Counted from the first letter of the stretch, positions 1-11,552 are shown. The stretch: DNA of 64,000 bases from Ascaris suum (GCA_013433145.1 CM024169.1:13958817-14022816); one strand, 5' to 3'. Notes: generated from the letters alone by a model not told the origin. Numbers and translations: made by a program.

Positions 1-272
1 GGCCCTAGTTTGACGAAAGAAAACGCCGCAGATGTCGCCTTAAAAGGAGATTTTTTTCCGAAGTCGCGGCAACTTTAACCTATTCTCCCAATGCTTGTTT
101 GCAGCCTCATTGCAGTCTGTCTCATGAGATTCCTCGTGTTTGCAGTTTGATTCTCTGTTGAGATATGATTGGAGGTGGATATCTTAGTGTAGATGAAGTT
201 CTTTTGATCATTTCTACATTTGTAGTAATTGTTGAACGTATCATCTTTCACGCTAACTAAAAATTTATCTAG

Positions 273-468
273 TGGTTCTTTATCGACGATTCACGGAAAA
301 TGACACAACTCAAAACGACGGCTGGGTCCGCGTGGATTGAATGTCGACGAGGACAGGTGTCGGAGCTGAGAGCTGATACTATTGTCAGCACACAGCAAGG
401 CACCTATCAGTGCGTAGCTGTCAACGAACATGGCAAAGCAATCTCGCAGTGCTATCTTCTTGTCGGAG
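273..468 (+). CDS. Ig exon: second half of an I-set domain
   Basis: It opens after the acceptor ATCTAG with WFFIDDSRK and ends with the F/G strands GTYQCVAVNEHGKA. The donor is GAG|GTACTG, leaving phase 1. The first half of this Ig must lie upstream; an open frame at 1-75 (GPSLTKENAADVALKGDFF) looks like that half, but its donor phase does not obviously match. The 967-bp intron that follows shows nothing recognisable. Confidence 0.8.
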
Positions 469-3400
469 GTACTGAATATGAATATTCTCCTTCTCCGCCT
501 TTGAAATGAGTAGCTCGTGGGCCACCTGTTTTCTTCAAAAATATTTACTTCACTAGTACCCTTGTTTTCGCCAGGCATCGACTTCGTACCAAAATGCGCA
601 AGCAAGGGGGGTTTTCTCACTTTTGCAGAATGGTGCGCTTTGAGCATTTTTGTAATTGCTTGAAAATGTGCTTGAATGCATCAGAGGGTGGCTTAAAAAC
701 AAGGGTTTGAATTCGCATTAGATTCGTCCTCGCTGGGCAGTTGTCTTGACGATCGTCAGTTATTAGTGATAACACCAATTTCTAATTGGAGGCCATGGAA
801 GATCACAATATAAAATCTTGATGGCTATCATCGATATCGACTATACATAGCTAGCCATCAAAGTTGAGCTGTTTGGAAGGAGAACAACGTTCAGCCAAGG
901 AAGCATTCCTTGGTTTGCATATTGATGCGGATAACAATAAACTGTGCAAACGTTTTCTCACTCAAATATTATAGCGTCGTTACAGCTCTTCACTCATTCC
1001 CATCCAATGTGCCAATATTTTTGGCACTATCTTAATTGTTAACTATTGCATTTGTTATGTCTCAAGCTCTTTTAACCGTCTGTTAACGTTAGACCTTTCT
1101 TTGTCTGTAGATATTGGACCTTCGTTTGGCTGTTAATGTTGGGTCTTTCAATGAAAAACACGATATCACCTCTCCTTTTAGCTTGTTATTTTGGTTTTTC
1201 TTTCATCCCTCTCCACTTCCCTAATGATTCCAATTCATCAGCATGATCAGGAGCGTAGAGTGCGCATTCAGTAGTAATGCAACTACTGATAGAAAGTAAA
1301 TTACGCAAATAATTTATTCTAAAAGTTCTGGAAAGGTGGGTCCGAGCCAAAACTGCATCTTAGATGTAGCACCGAGTGTTTCATAAGGTTTACTTTTCTG
1401 TCTTCCACCTCTTACCAAATCAGGGTAAACTTCAGAACCAACCGATGAGCCGGCAGGACCGCCGCATTTTCTGCGGTGCCTTCGTGACATATGGAGTCCA
1501 CTTGGAAAGGACGTGACATTTGAAGTTGAAGTGGGAGGATGTCCTCTACCTGAATTAACGTGGTTCCATTTCGACGAGAAAGTCGTTGAAGATAAGAGTG
1601 TTCAAGTAAGTTGTTCTATGCATGCATATAAAATGGATGTGCAGTGTAATCTGCTCCACATGGATTGAAACAGAAACAGTCACGAATAAAGCATTTTCCA
1701 CTAAGCTGAAAATGATAGTTGCATTGATTTTTGTTGCTGAAGAGAGCTGATTTAGAGGTGAGTACCCGACTACTTCATTTCAGATCAGCTACACATCGCA
1801 GACGCGATGCGAGCTAAAAATATCGAATATCGGTCTTCGTCATTTGGGGACATACTCCGTTGAAGCATCGAACGTGCACGGCGTTCTGCGTACAACAGCC
1901 GCGTTGAACGTGGGCCAACGCCGAGAGGATAGTGTGCCACCGGTGTTCCTTCAAGGTATCCGCTCTACTTTTTTTCATCCTTCCTTGCTTTTTCTATGTT
2001 TTCCGGAACTAGCACTTTTTTCAAAAATTAATTCTTGGGACGATGTGCCATTTGTTGCATCATGCGCTTATAGACTTCCGTTTTTTATTTTACCATAGTC
2101 TAGATGTTCATGTCCCAAAACGGACATGTATCGTGATCGAGAAACCATTGCTGCGCATGTCGTGAATAGACATTAACGTTTAGATCAACGGTGAAATAAT
2201 CCCGCCATTAGTGGAGTACTGGTTAAGAATATAATTGGCAAGTGTTGGTAATGTTGGTCAAGATACGAGTAATCCTGCATCGGATGGGCACAGCAACATC
2301 TCCAAGACCATAAATATGACGTTGCCTTTGATTGATAGCCTTGAAGCTTAGAGCTAGCGCTGTTTCCTTTTAAAACTTTCATGTCGATTGCCTAATACTG
2401 CGTAAGAATCTGAGTTCACTCATCGGAGTCTCTTCCTTTTATTCAGTGTGCTTCTTATGAGGCGTTTCAAGGTCTTTGAAGCACTGATGTTATTAGGACA
2501 ATCGAAAACGTTTTAGATTTCGAGGAGCGTGCCATAACAATTGAAATGCCGAGCCGTCTAATGATGGAGGAAACGGGTTTGGTGCTGACCAAGATGGAGA
2601 CTGTAAGACTTCCTTGATGCTTCTTTGTTTGGCTTCTGATACAGTTTATGTTGGCGGGATTCCCCTCATCAAGTTTTGCTCCCAAAGAATTTTTCCTTCA
2701 ATGCCGATTCCCAAAAACTCATGTTTGCAAGACCTCGGGTGGAATTTTTAATTGCTCTTGAAAGCGTCATCTGTTGCTTTTTAATCTATCGAAAATGCTA
2801 TAATACTTGCAGTTATGACCGATCGCTTAACTTTGGCCACTGTTCTCGCGCCACTTTCAACGATATTTTATAGCTGATGCGTGTTGTCTTTGATGGCCGT
2901 CGCTGATTCTCCTTTATTTCGGATAGCTTTATTCCGCTTTTGAAGTGCTTCATTCTTGGTGCCGTCAATGAAATGACGCAGATGAAAGTGATCGAAGGAG
3001 AGTCAGAAATTGTATTTGAGATCGACAGTTCTCATGGAAATTAATCTATAGTGGTATGTGAAAAATAGGTGGTCGCATAAAATCTTAGTTTCTGCTGCAT
3101 TCAGGTCTTTGAGTCCATTAAACATGAATGATGTTTCATCCCCATTAAACACAAAATATGTTTCATTCAGGTTGAGACCCAGAGGCACCGACTTAAAGCA
3201 GAAGGCAAAAGGAAAGGCGCTGCTCCAAAATTTGTTCAAGGTTTACATGATCTCGAACTACGTGAGGGCGATTCGGCCGCGCTGGCTGGAAAACTTGCCC
3301 AAAGTAAGCTTGTATCGCATTTTGTCGAGCTCGCCGAAGCCTCTATTATATACTATGGAAGTAAGTAATCCAAGGCAGAATTCAATAACAAAAATGTAAT

Positions 3401-6400
3401 GGAGCACCGGGAGTTGTTGTTTCCACTACCTTGGAATCCGCATGGTTGAAGGTCTCGTCTCCTTTTTTCTTCGGTATAGGGTGGGGCGGTTACTCTTAGT
3501 CATAGAGTTGGCGATTAACGAAGCTATTCTAAAGTTGATGGAATCGTTGTAGCGGAGCAATCAATGTGCTTGATTTCTCAACAATAGGTGCAAGGTCTTA
3601 GTGGCTTTTTATTTAGTACGTTGCTTTTGATATGTTGCCACATTTCGCTTATCATTCTTTCGGTCTTCGGAATGTCGCATAACCAATAGACTGCTTTTCT
3701 TTATTGAGATCAGTGGTCACTTTCTCGTGAAATTACCGACGCTAAAATATTTAGACACATCGTCTTCATATTTTCTATACTAGCATGATCGCAGTGACGC
3801 CATCTTATTATCGATCATTTTTTGCTGCCGTTTATTTTAATGATTTTTGTGCGATTATTTCAAACGAAGATAATGAAATGAGAATCTTGGGGGATGAGTA
3901 ACGACGAGTTCCCAAACACTCGGAAATCAATGCTAGCGGTTTGATAGCGTTTACTCAAACAGCCATTAGTTACGAGTCTTCCGAAACTAATCCATGTGTG
4001 GACCTATTCAACGCTTCTTGCAATTTTTACGATATCACCTTTCATTGTTTCATATTAGTGGAAATGCTGAAATGACGTTTCTAATTTGCCAGAGAGACAC
4101 CATCGGATTCACGGTAGACTGAGCGACGCAAGAGGACTGAAAGAATCCATCAAACTTGCCGAAGGAATTGATGAGCAAGCACCGGAAACATCAAAACAAT
4201 CTGTTGAAGTAACGAGTAAGCAAACTTATTTTTGAACTACTTTCGCTTTTATTCACTTTTTCTTATGGTATCTGGCTTAATTGTTCCGTGTAACAAATGA
4301 GACGGCCTTCGAGCTTCAGGCGGGGATACATAAATGATTGTGTGATTGTTTATTGCATACTGATTAGACATTTTGAAAGTAAACTGTAAGGAGTGGTTTA
4401 TAATTATCTCACAAATAGGAAATATTGCGAAAGTGTTTGCGATAAATTATTTTGTCAATTATTTCGAGGCATTTGAGGCATTGCATTGATAGTGTGGAAT
4501 AAATTATTTCGAGCTTTCAAAGATATCATTGCAACTAATTTGCAGTGTTGATTGTTGTGTTCTGGTAATTGGGTGCTGCGAAAATTTGTGCAGAATTGCA
4601 TTTCTCAACAAGAGATTTTGAATTTATGAGAAGGATGGATAGAAGTTTTTAAGGATAGATAGAAGCAACTATAGTTCCAAAAACGTGGCAACATTGGGCA
4701 AACGGAATTTTGTTGCAACCGTACTGCGCATTATTCTAGTTCGACCACGTACTTGTACCGAGGCAAACAAAATCAGTTTGTATGGGATCTGGTGCAGTTT
4801 AGAGGTATTTTTCCTCTGAGATAAGAAGTGCATTTTTGAGATTTTCCTTTGCAAATAGAGTGGGAAAAATTGCCACAAGTGTTCTATTTCAGCATTGGAA
4901 GAAATTCGAGCTGCAATCGCGTCTCGTAATAAGAAGGCATGTCGGCCGAAGTTCATGGTGAAACCAAAAGCGAAGAAATCAATCGAAGAATTTAAATCGC
5001 TTCGGCTAAAAACTGCGATTTCGGCGAATCCAACACCTATTGTGCATTGGGATAAATCGGGCGTCATCCTCGAGACAGGAAACAAATATTCGATCTACAA
5101 CGACGGAGACTTTTACTATCTTGAGGTATGTGATAGCGTTTCTATTTTTCACTGATATCAAATTACCAGAATATTTCCAGCCTCGAGGTTGCTGATTTAG
5201 AATGTTTATGTTAGTGTTTCCATGAAATGATTGCTGATTCCGCTCGTGGTAAATCAGAGTTGCTGGTGAAGGGCAAAAATGGAAAAGAGATCGTGGATAG
5301 ATAAGCCCAAGTGGGGATATTTATGTTTTGCTGGTGCTTATTAAAGTCGACCCTCGTCTTCTAATGTGCTTCCTCGCCAGTGATGTTTTGCCCCCGCCCC
5401 CTCCCCCCCCCCCCCCACTACCTTTGTAAGGAAATAAAGGGAACGTTTCTAGGGTGTAGCATTATGTCAGCAAGTCAAGAGTTTTATCAGAGGAGGGGGC
5501 GGTTATTGCTTTGCGAATGACCTTCCATTTTTGGGTGAACAACTCGAGCTCGAACGCCAAAGGCATCTGAAACTTCGCCGCAGCTTGTAATATTTCGAAT
5601 GGAATCCTCACATTCACTTATTCTGTTCAATTTAGGTGGTTTTATACGGCTGTGTTGATCTATTATTTAAGAAATTCAGTTTTTTTGCCTGGAATCAGCA
5701 AAATATAACCCGGCTGATTGACCCGTAAGATCGTGCCCATCGCAGTCGGTAATTAGTATAATAATAAATATAACCAGAGATGTGTTGTGTTCAGTAAACT
5801 AAAGACGTTACGGTTTAATGGAGTGGGTCAAATATTATGTTCTCTCTTATAGTCGTAGTCAAGGGGTATTGATGGCATAAGAAGTCGATTATTATATTTG
5901 CGAGTGTTCGCACTCAGAAAAAGGTTTCAGCTTTCCAAGCCTGGCGTATTAGTTCTGTACTGAAAGCTGCTATCAGTGGTTTGTTGAGGACATAATATAA
6001 CTCTATTGAAAGTAGGGAAGCACGAAGGAGCGATGACATACTTGTTCGTTGCCTTCATTTTCAGTAAGTTGGAACTGTTGTAGTTGACATCGCTTGAGTC
6101 ATTTATTTCCTTTATGGCAGTATGTTTGAATTTCTCGTTGTTAACACTTTTCAGCGGGTATCATAGACGTGCTCTAAAATTTCCAGTCATCTTTGAGCTC
6201 AGAGATGCCATCATTCAATAATTCTGAATTTGCACTCACTAATACCGGCTCAATCGATTGCAGTGATTATTTAGGTGCATCATGTTTCGAAATTCGATGA
6301 AGGCTTCTACAATTGCACAGCATCAAATGACGAAGGCATTGCGACGTGCACCTCCGAGGTTGATGTAGCACCTGCAGGAGAAGGTAGAAGGCGATCAAGA

Positions 6401-9400
6401 AAAGTGCCGAAAGCACCAACGTTCATCGAAGTGTTACCTGGGAGGATTAAGGTAAAATCGTTTAGAATCCTATATTATTGTTGAGTGCCAATCACTGGCT
6501 CCTTTTTCTTTCTTTAGAACCGAAAAGTTTTGGATCGTGTAAACATGGAAAGCCGTATCCAACCCGGATTAATTCACTAGCAAAATTAACTGTTGTATTA
6601 TTTGATAAGTCAGAATTTATTAGTCATACGCGTCAGAATATCATATCTCCTCCTTTCTCCTCAAGAATTTTTCTCGCCAGCTAGCTTGATTCGCCTAAGC
6701 TTAATATCTTTCAGTCATCAATTGCTACTATTAAGCATTTTCAATTGATTTCTCATTTAGTCCATTACTTCATTAGTAGCTGCTATTTCATTTCGGATAG
6801 CGAAGTTTTGCGCTTAATTTGCGCTTTAGGTTACTTGAAGCCTTCTGATGCTGAGATATTAAAACGTAAGAGCGAAATGCAGCGGCCGCTTCTACATCGC
6901 ATCCTCCAGCGTTGCGTTATGCCTGTGAGATTGTTTTGCTGTATTTCCATATCTTTCAGTTCTTAAACATAAACCACCAACTTGATGGATATTCCAACTT
7001 GCGCTTTTTCGTGCAAGCTTCGTTTGTTGGAGATAGAATGGTCGGAAGGGGGAATACTGGTTTGCACATAGAAACTGTGTTCTGCCACGACTTTTCACTA
7101 TTTTTCCACAATTTTATAGCGCAATGCTAGGAGCATACTCATTGGCTATTGAGGTAGTGATATGTGACGAGCGACCGAGTTTCAGGGCGTGCTAGGTGAG
7201 GCGTTAAGCGTCGAGTGCAGCGTATCGGCCAGTCCGGCACCATCGATTCGATGGTATCGTAACGGCGCCGTTCTGATTCCTCAACACGATCGTTATACGA
7301 TGTTGTACGATGGGGAAAGCTCAACACTCAAGTTTGCATGCCTAACGGTTGCTGATGCCGGAAAATATACATGCGTCGCCGAAAATCAACTTGGCGAAAC
7401 GAAAACATCGGTTCGCTTTTCCATTATAAGCACCATGAATTCATCTCGGCTAGGTCAACACTTTTAGAAGATGTGATTTTATCGAATTAGCGACGTTCTC
7501 TTCTGACGAGGCGTTCACCTGAGAGAATAAAAAAGGTGGGCAGCCTAACAATTGACTTCCTCTGTTGCGATATAATGAACTTCTAAAAATTTCAGATGCA
7601 ATTGGACGTTGATTCAAGTGCAGCAACAACACCGGTTGAAGGAGGCCCACCAATATTTCGCGTCGAAAAAATTAAACATACAATCAAGGCGACGGATGGG
7701 GATCAAATCGTTTTGCTAGCTGAAATTGTTGAAGGTCAGCTCATTTCTCTTCACACGCATATCTCTTAAAATTGCTGCTATTATCGTCGAGAAGCTCCCT
7801 TCTGAAGCAGTGATTTTGGCAAGGAAACGTGCCTTGAATTGCACACCTTGAGTGCCTTTCAGTCACATCCCCTCCTCTTTGAAGGTGATATGAACTTGCA
7901 GAATATTAGCGCCATAAGACATTCCTTCCCTTCCTGCAGCATCATAAGATGTTTCACGAGGTGCCGCACAATAGGAGCCATAAAAGGCTTTGCAGGTTCG
8001 GAGCCAATAACGATCACATGGCTGCGAAATAAGGTTGAAATTGCTGATTCAAGCGGTTTCAAATATGCACGCGACGGTGGGAACGTCTCGTTGACTATTG
8101 CCGATGCCTTCCCTGAAGACGCGGGCGATTACGTCTGTGTGGCGACAAATTCGTTTGGTGCCGCCGAGTGTGCTATGCGAGTATCAATAACAAGTAAGTC
8201 AGCGCTAAAAAAATTTCTTCGGAGGTCATCAGAATAGAGCCAACTTGTTGATATTGTGGCCTAGCACAATAAGTTCATGATCGTGCTAAAGGGACGTGCC
8301 AAGGAAACGTGATTTTGCTGACTGGTTTTGCATTGACCGTTACAACGTGCCAACGAAATTCATGGTGTTGCGCCCTTACTAGCCACGTTTGTGCCTTCAT
8401 TGAATTTCGGAGTGCTTATTGAGCACCCCATAATAAGTGTCACATATGACAATGCCCAAACAATTTAGCCTCTGCTTTATTGGTTTCTTTTCCTAATAAG
8501 CTCGCATATGTAGTTAGGTTTAATTCGGCATTTTTGTCCTTCGCTCCAATGCCTTCTCCATTGCTGGAGCCGAGAAGCCGAGAGCAATTTTATTTTTTAT
8601 TCGCCTTCTCATCGCCTCTTTTATATGCACATGTTTCGTAGTCATGCAAACCTATTTGTGTTGCCTAATGGTTCGCCTCTTCGTCGTTTCTATACACGTG
8701 AGACAAAAAAGGAGTATTGGCTTAACCTTCCAAACGGATTCAATGGCGATATACCCCTTAAAAGATCTTTGGCGTGCAATATTCACATTTCTAGGGCGTC
8801 AGGAGAAGAGCATTTATGAGGTCGCCCCAGTGATCGCTGAAGCGCCAAAGAGAATAACAGTTGACCCGGGGCACGAGGCCATTATTTCGGCTACCGTGCG
8901 CGGATTTCCTGAGCCGGCAATCGCATGGAGTAAAGACGATGAATCGATCGTCTCGGGTGATAAGTGTCAGGTACCCACTTCAGCGAACCGCACTGCTTTT
9001 TTTAAACTTTTCATTCTTCCTCTGTGGAACAGAAACAGCTTTGTTCGTTTAGCGTGACGGATGTCGCGTGATAGCCCAGGATGTCGCTTGGTCGTTTCCT
9101 TTATCAGCAATACTGTAGCTATGTCTGAACACGGCATCGGAACCAGCAACCCGCTTTCTGCATGGGAAGCGTTCCCAGCTAGACGATTATCGGCGAGGTC
9201 ATTTACCAGACGATTTTCCTGAAAATTGTCTGATAAGTGGACTTAATTGTAGACATCTTTCCTGAAAACTTTCGTCGATTTTTGTTCAGGAAAAGTGTCC
9301 CTTCCCGGAAGATCTTCATACGTACTTTTGGAAAAAATGCATCAGGTTTTGTTCAACTGCTAGAATCATTGATAGGCAGAATTTATTCCGAGTGTTGATG

Positions 9401-11552
9401 AACTCTGTGGTGGTGGAATAGTTTTGGAGTCTGTTCAAAGTTCTGACATTTGTTTTGAGAATGTTGGAATCGTTTGCAAGAAAGTTCTCTGCAGCGCGCC
9501 CGTTTTTTTTTTTTTTTTTTTTTGAATCACTGACCTTCCTATGGGCATTTATAAAGGTTCAAGTGCTAAAAAATGAATTTAGTTCAAAACTTTCGTCAAC
9601 AATGCTTGTTTGTCAATACTTTCACGTGAAGTACCTATTGATAGAAAGGGAGAGCATCGCAGTGGATGAGCTTAGGCCGTAAGAAGTCAGCTTACCTGCG
9701 GAAACCGTCTGAATGCAACGTTGGAATGCACACTTCCTCACTTTCTGCATGGGAGTTGTACCCACCTAGGTCGTTATCGGGAAGGTCACTTACCATTTGT
9801 CGGTCGTTTTTGCGGCCTAAGGCGGTACTCTGGGTGCACTGCAGGAGATTCGATGAGAAATGATGTCATTTCAGTTGAGCCATTCTGGTGAAATCACAAC
9901 TTTGACTATAAGGGATGCAAGCCGTGAAGACGCCGGGAAATATGTCCTGAAGGCGGTGAATTGTGCTGGCACAGCCACCGCTACGATCTCACTTGAAGTC
10001 GTCGAAATTACCGAGTATGTGCTAGCTGTATTTTTATTGTTCAAATCTTTCCATTTAGTAGTCTAGCATGTTTCCGGTATGACGATTTTTTGGATTGGTT
10101 GTGAATTGTGTGCGGCTTTCTTAAGTGCTTCTGAAATATTTCCTATGAATACATTGAGTTTTAAAGCATTTCCTTCATTCTTCATTATAAATGAAGAGTT
10201 GTCGTGCGCCTCTCTTTTGCCGAATCAGCAAAGTGCATAGAGAATGTTTCTGAATCAGCGCGCTGGAAACATCACAAACGAATATTCCATTGTGATAAGA
10301 TGGATGAGAAGACCTGTCAGATGAGGAACTCTGAATGCAAGAGCGGGAAAGCGTGTTATATGAGTTGGCACTTCACGCACTTTAACAGTCTTATGCATCA
10401 CATCACTCAGTTTGAGAAATCGCCGAAAACCGTAAAAGACGTTCAGCGAAGAACTTGTGTTATACCCGAAATGACCGCTTGCACAAGACTACAAAACATT
10501 CATTTTTCTCACCCTGCGGTTGCGAAATTGCAGCTGAAACAGTATAAAACCTATGCAAATTTTTCGACATGTTTACGTGCCTAGAATCTATTTACGTGTC
10601 CACGAATTAGCTCGGATTTGTTACGGAAGGTCGCCGTATAACAGATTACCTGCCAAAAAATGCCAGACAAACAGACAGACGGAGAGATAACAGACGCGCA
10701 CATGCATTTTGAAGGTTGAAATATGCAAATCGTAAAATAAGCTCTGGCATTTTTGCAAGCACCGTCTGTTGACACAACCGCACCTCATCAAAGATAATTT
10801 TTAGCTCCGATTCTGTTCTTCCCGCGTTCACGATGCTGCCGATGTCGATTCAGTGTGCTATAGGGCAGAAGGCTGTCCTTAAGTGTGCTTTCAAGGTTTG
10901 TTCTTCAATTTGACGTGCCTCAAATGAGGTGCGGAAATCCGCAGTAAATGGGAACCCCGTCAAGCATTCGGACTCCAGCACTGGCAACTTTTCAAGTTTA
11001 TCAGGGTGAATGAATGGTTGGAACATTAAGTGATAGTTTATGTGGCATATCACACTGACTCGCACCGTTCTTTAGCATTCTTGAATTTGCGAGTGTTCTT
11101 GTTTTGCGCAAACCTTAGCGTATGTTGACCCAAAAAGCTTAAGGTTTTTCCTTTCGCGAGCTCATTGGTGCGGAAGGTTTCTACAAAATTTTGCTTTCTT
11201 GGACGAAAACCGCCTGATATAATGGACGCGCAGCGTTTCCTTCACTTAGTACCTTCTCCGTTTGCAACACGACCATGGGAATCTTGCTTGTTAGATAAAA
11301 TTACTATGACGACCCCATGTTGAATAAAACATTTTCGTTGTTCGCTTTAGGGTTCCCCACATCCAACTGTGTCGTGGTTCCGTGGTGAGCAGAAGCTGAC
11401 GCCGGGACGCGGAGGAATCCAGATAACGTCGACATCGACAACATCCGAACTGTCAATATTGCGCCTGAGCGAGGTACATATTGGAGAGTATTTATGCGCA
11501 GTCAGAAACGCGTATGGAGAAGATCTCGCCAGAGCGAGGATTCTACTTGAAG
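273..11552 (+). CDS. Giant multi-Ig (I-set) muscle protein, 3' part of gene
   Basis: Traced exons: 273-468, 1436-1605, 1784-1955, 3170-3303, 4093-4215, 4893-5125, 6275-6451, 7186-7453, 7625-7734, 7996-8193, 8795-8970, 9875-10014, 10805-10895, 11351-11552, with a possible last exon at 13292-13335. Splice phases agree at every junction except around 1956-3169, where at least one exon is unresolved. The product is a chain of about nine I-set immunoglobulin domains, each with the usual Trp (WYRNG, WLRNK, WFRGE) and the D-A-G-x-Y-x-C type F strand, plus one charged helical linker. There is no Fn3 or kinase domain here. Such chains are sarcomeric scaffolds (titin/TTN-1, kettin/KETN-1, UNC-89, twitchin); those scaffolds act in muscle. 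I infer the C-terminal portion of one of these; which one cannot be decided from memory. The 5' end lies outside the window. Confidence 0.88.
1436..1605 (+). CDS. Ig exon: first half of an I-set domain
   Basis: The acceptor TTCAG is followed by phase-1 joining (G+AA = Glu) and the typical A-strand start GPPHFLRCLRDIW. Then come GKDVTFEVEVGG and the C-strand LTWFHFDEK. It ends with the donor CAA|GTAAGT in phase 0. The next exon completes the domain. Confidence 0.9.
1784..1955 (+). CDS. Ig exon: second half of an I-set domain and start of the next
   Basis: It starts at TTTCAG|ATC in phase 0 and reads CELKISNIGLRHLGTYSVEA, the E-F strands of an Ig. Here the usual F-strand Cys is replaced by Val (YSVEA). 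The exon closes with PPVFLQ, the A strand of the next domain, and the donor CAAG|GTATCC in phase 1. The exon carrying the rest of that next domain has not been placed with confidence between 1956 and 3169. Confidence 0.88.
3170..3303 (+). CDS. Ig exon: linker and N-terminal half of an Ig-like domain
   Basis: The acceptor CATTCAG opens phase 0. A basic linker (RHRLKAEGKRKG) leads into an Ig start, APKFVQGLHDLELREGDSAA. The donor CAAA|GTAAGC leaves phase 1. The domain breaks off after about 20 residues and the next exon is not Ig-like. The following 789-bp intron is featureless AT-rich sequence. Confidence 0.82.
4093..4215 (+). CDS. Exon for a charged, probably helical linker
   Basis: It joins in phase (A+AG = Lys) after the acceptor TTGCCAG and reads KRHHRIHGRLSDARGLKES, then a Glu-rich stretch ending in SVEVT. 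The donor is ACGA|GTAAGC. It has no Ig strands; the composition suggests a charged helix with the next exon's LEEIRAAIASRNKK. The 677-bp intron after it shows nothing. Confidence 0.82.
4893..5125 (+). CDS. Ig exon: helical lead-in and first two-thirds of an I-set domain
   Basis: After TATTTCAG it joins in phase 1 and reads TLEEIRAAIASRNKK, then the A strand CRPKFMVKPKAKK, the C strand IVHWDKSGVIL, and the E strand ending DGDFYYLE before the donor GAG|GTATGT in phase 0. This is a strongly conserved-looking block. The following 1149-bp intron includes a 14-base C run (5403-5416) and nothing else I can name. Confidence 0.93.
6275..6451 (+). CDS. Ig exon: F/G strands, linker and start of next Ig
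   Basis: It opens in phase 0 with VHHVSKFDEGFYNCTASNDE, the end of the preceding Ig. A basic linker (GEGRRRSRKVPK) follows, then APTFIEVLPGRIK, the A strand of the next domain. The donor AAG|GTAAAA is phase 0. The next 734-bp intron has no recognisable content. Confidence 0.93.
7186..7453 (+). CDS. Ig exon: nearly complete I-set domain
   Basis: After GTTTCAG it reads GEALSVECSVSASPAPSIRW, YRNGAVL, LKFACLTVADAGKYTCVAEN and the G strand TKTSVRFSI. Both cysteines and the Trp are in place. The most consensus-like donor, CTAG|GTCAAC, leaves phase 1. Confidence 0.92.
7625..7734 (+). CDS. Ig exon: first part of an I-set domain
   Basis: It codes for PVEGGPPIFRVEKIKHTI, then DGDQIVLLAEIVE, and ends at GAAG|GTCAGC in phase 1. 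The acceptor TGCAG (7620-7624) keeps phase with the previous exon (G+CA = Ala). A stronger-looking TTTCAG at 7590-7595 would create a stop (TGA) in the joined frame unless the previous exon ends elsewhere. Confidence 0.82.
7996..8193 (+). CDS. Ig exon: remainder of the I-set domain
   Basis: After TTTGCAG it joins in phase 1 (G+GT) and reads SEPITITWLRNKVEIADSSG, then VSLTIADAFPEDAGDYVCVA and the G strand ECAMRVSIT. The donor ACAA|GTAAGT is phase 1. The 601-bp intron that follows shows nothing recognisable. Confidence 0.93.
8795..8970 (+). CDS. Ig exon: first half of an I-set domain
   Basis: The acceptor TTTCTAG keeps phase (A+GG = Arg). It reads a short linker (QEKSIYEVAPV), then IAEAPKRITVDPGHEAI, SATVRGFPEPAIAWSKDD and IVSGDKCQ, ending at CAG|GTACCC in phase 0. 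The B-strand cysteine position is occupied by Ser/Ala, so this domain may lack the usual disulfide, as is common in intracellular Ig domains. Confidence 0.9.
9875..10014 (+). CDS. Ig exon: second half of the I-set domain
   Basis: After CATTTCAG it reads SGEITTLTIRDASREDAGKY, then VLKAVNCAGTATATISLEVV. The F-strand Cys is replaced by Leu (YVLKA), matching the missing B-strand Cys in the partner exon. The donor CCGA|GTATGT is strong and leaves phase 2. The 903-bp intron before it holds a duplicated segment of about 59 bp (9154-9212 and 9741-9799) and a T run at 9503-9522. Confidence 0.92.
10805..10895 (+). CDS. Ig exon: first part of the last recognised Ig domain
   Basis: The acceptor TTTTTAG joins in phase 2 (GA+C = Asp) and reads DSDSVLPAFTMLPMS, then CAIGQKAVLKCAFK, ending at AAG|GTTTGT in phase 0. 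The intron before it contains a 126-codon open frame (10204-10584) that I treat separately. Confidence 0.9.
11351..11552 (+). CDS. Ig exon: rest of the last recognised Ig domain
   Basis: After GCTTTAG it reads GSPHPTVSWFRGEQKL, then SELSILRLSEVHIGEYLCAV and the G strand EDLARARILLE. The donor GAAG|GTTGGT leaves phase 1. If the donor is not used, translation stops at 11576-11578, eight codons further on. A spliced alternative to 13292 is described separately. Confidence 0.92.

Noticed and set aside
7839..7995. Upstream extension of the Ig frame before 7996
   Set aside because: The sequence before the TTTGCAG acceptor does not fit Ig strands, and the splice phase places the exon start at 7996.
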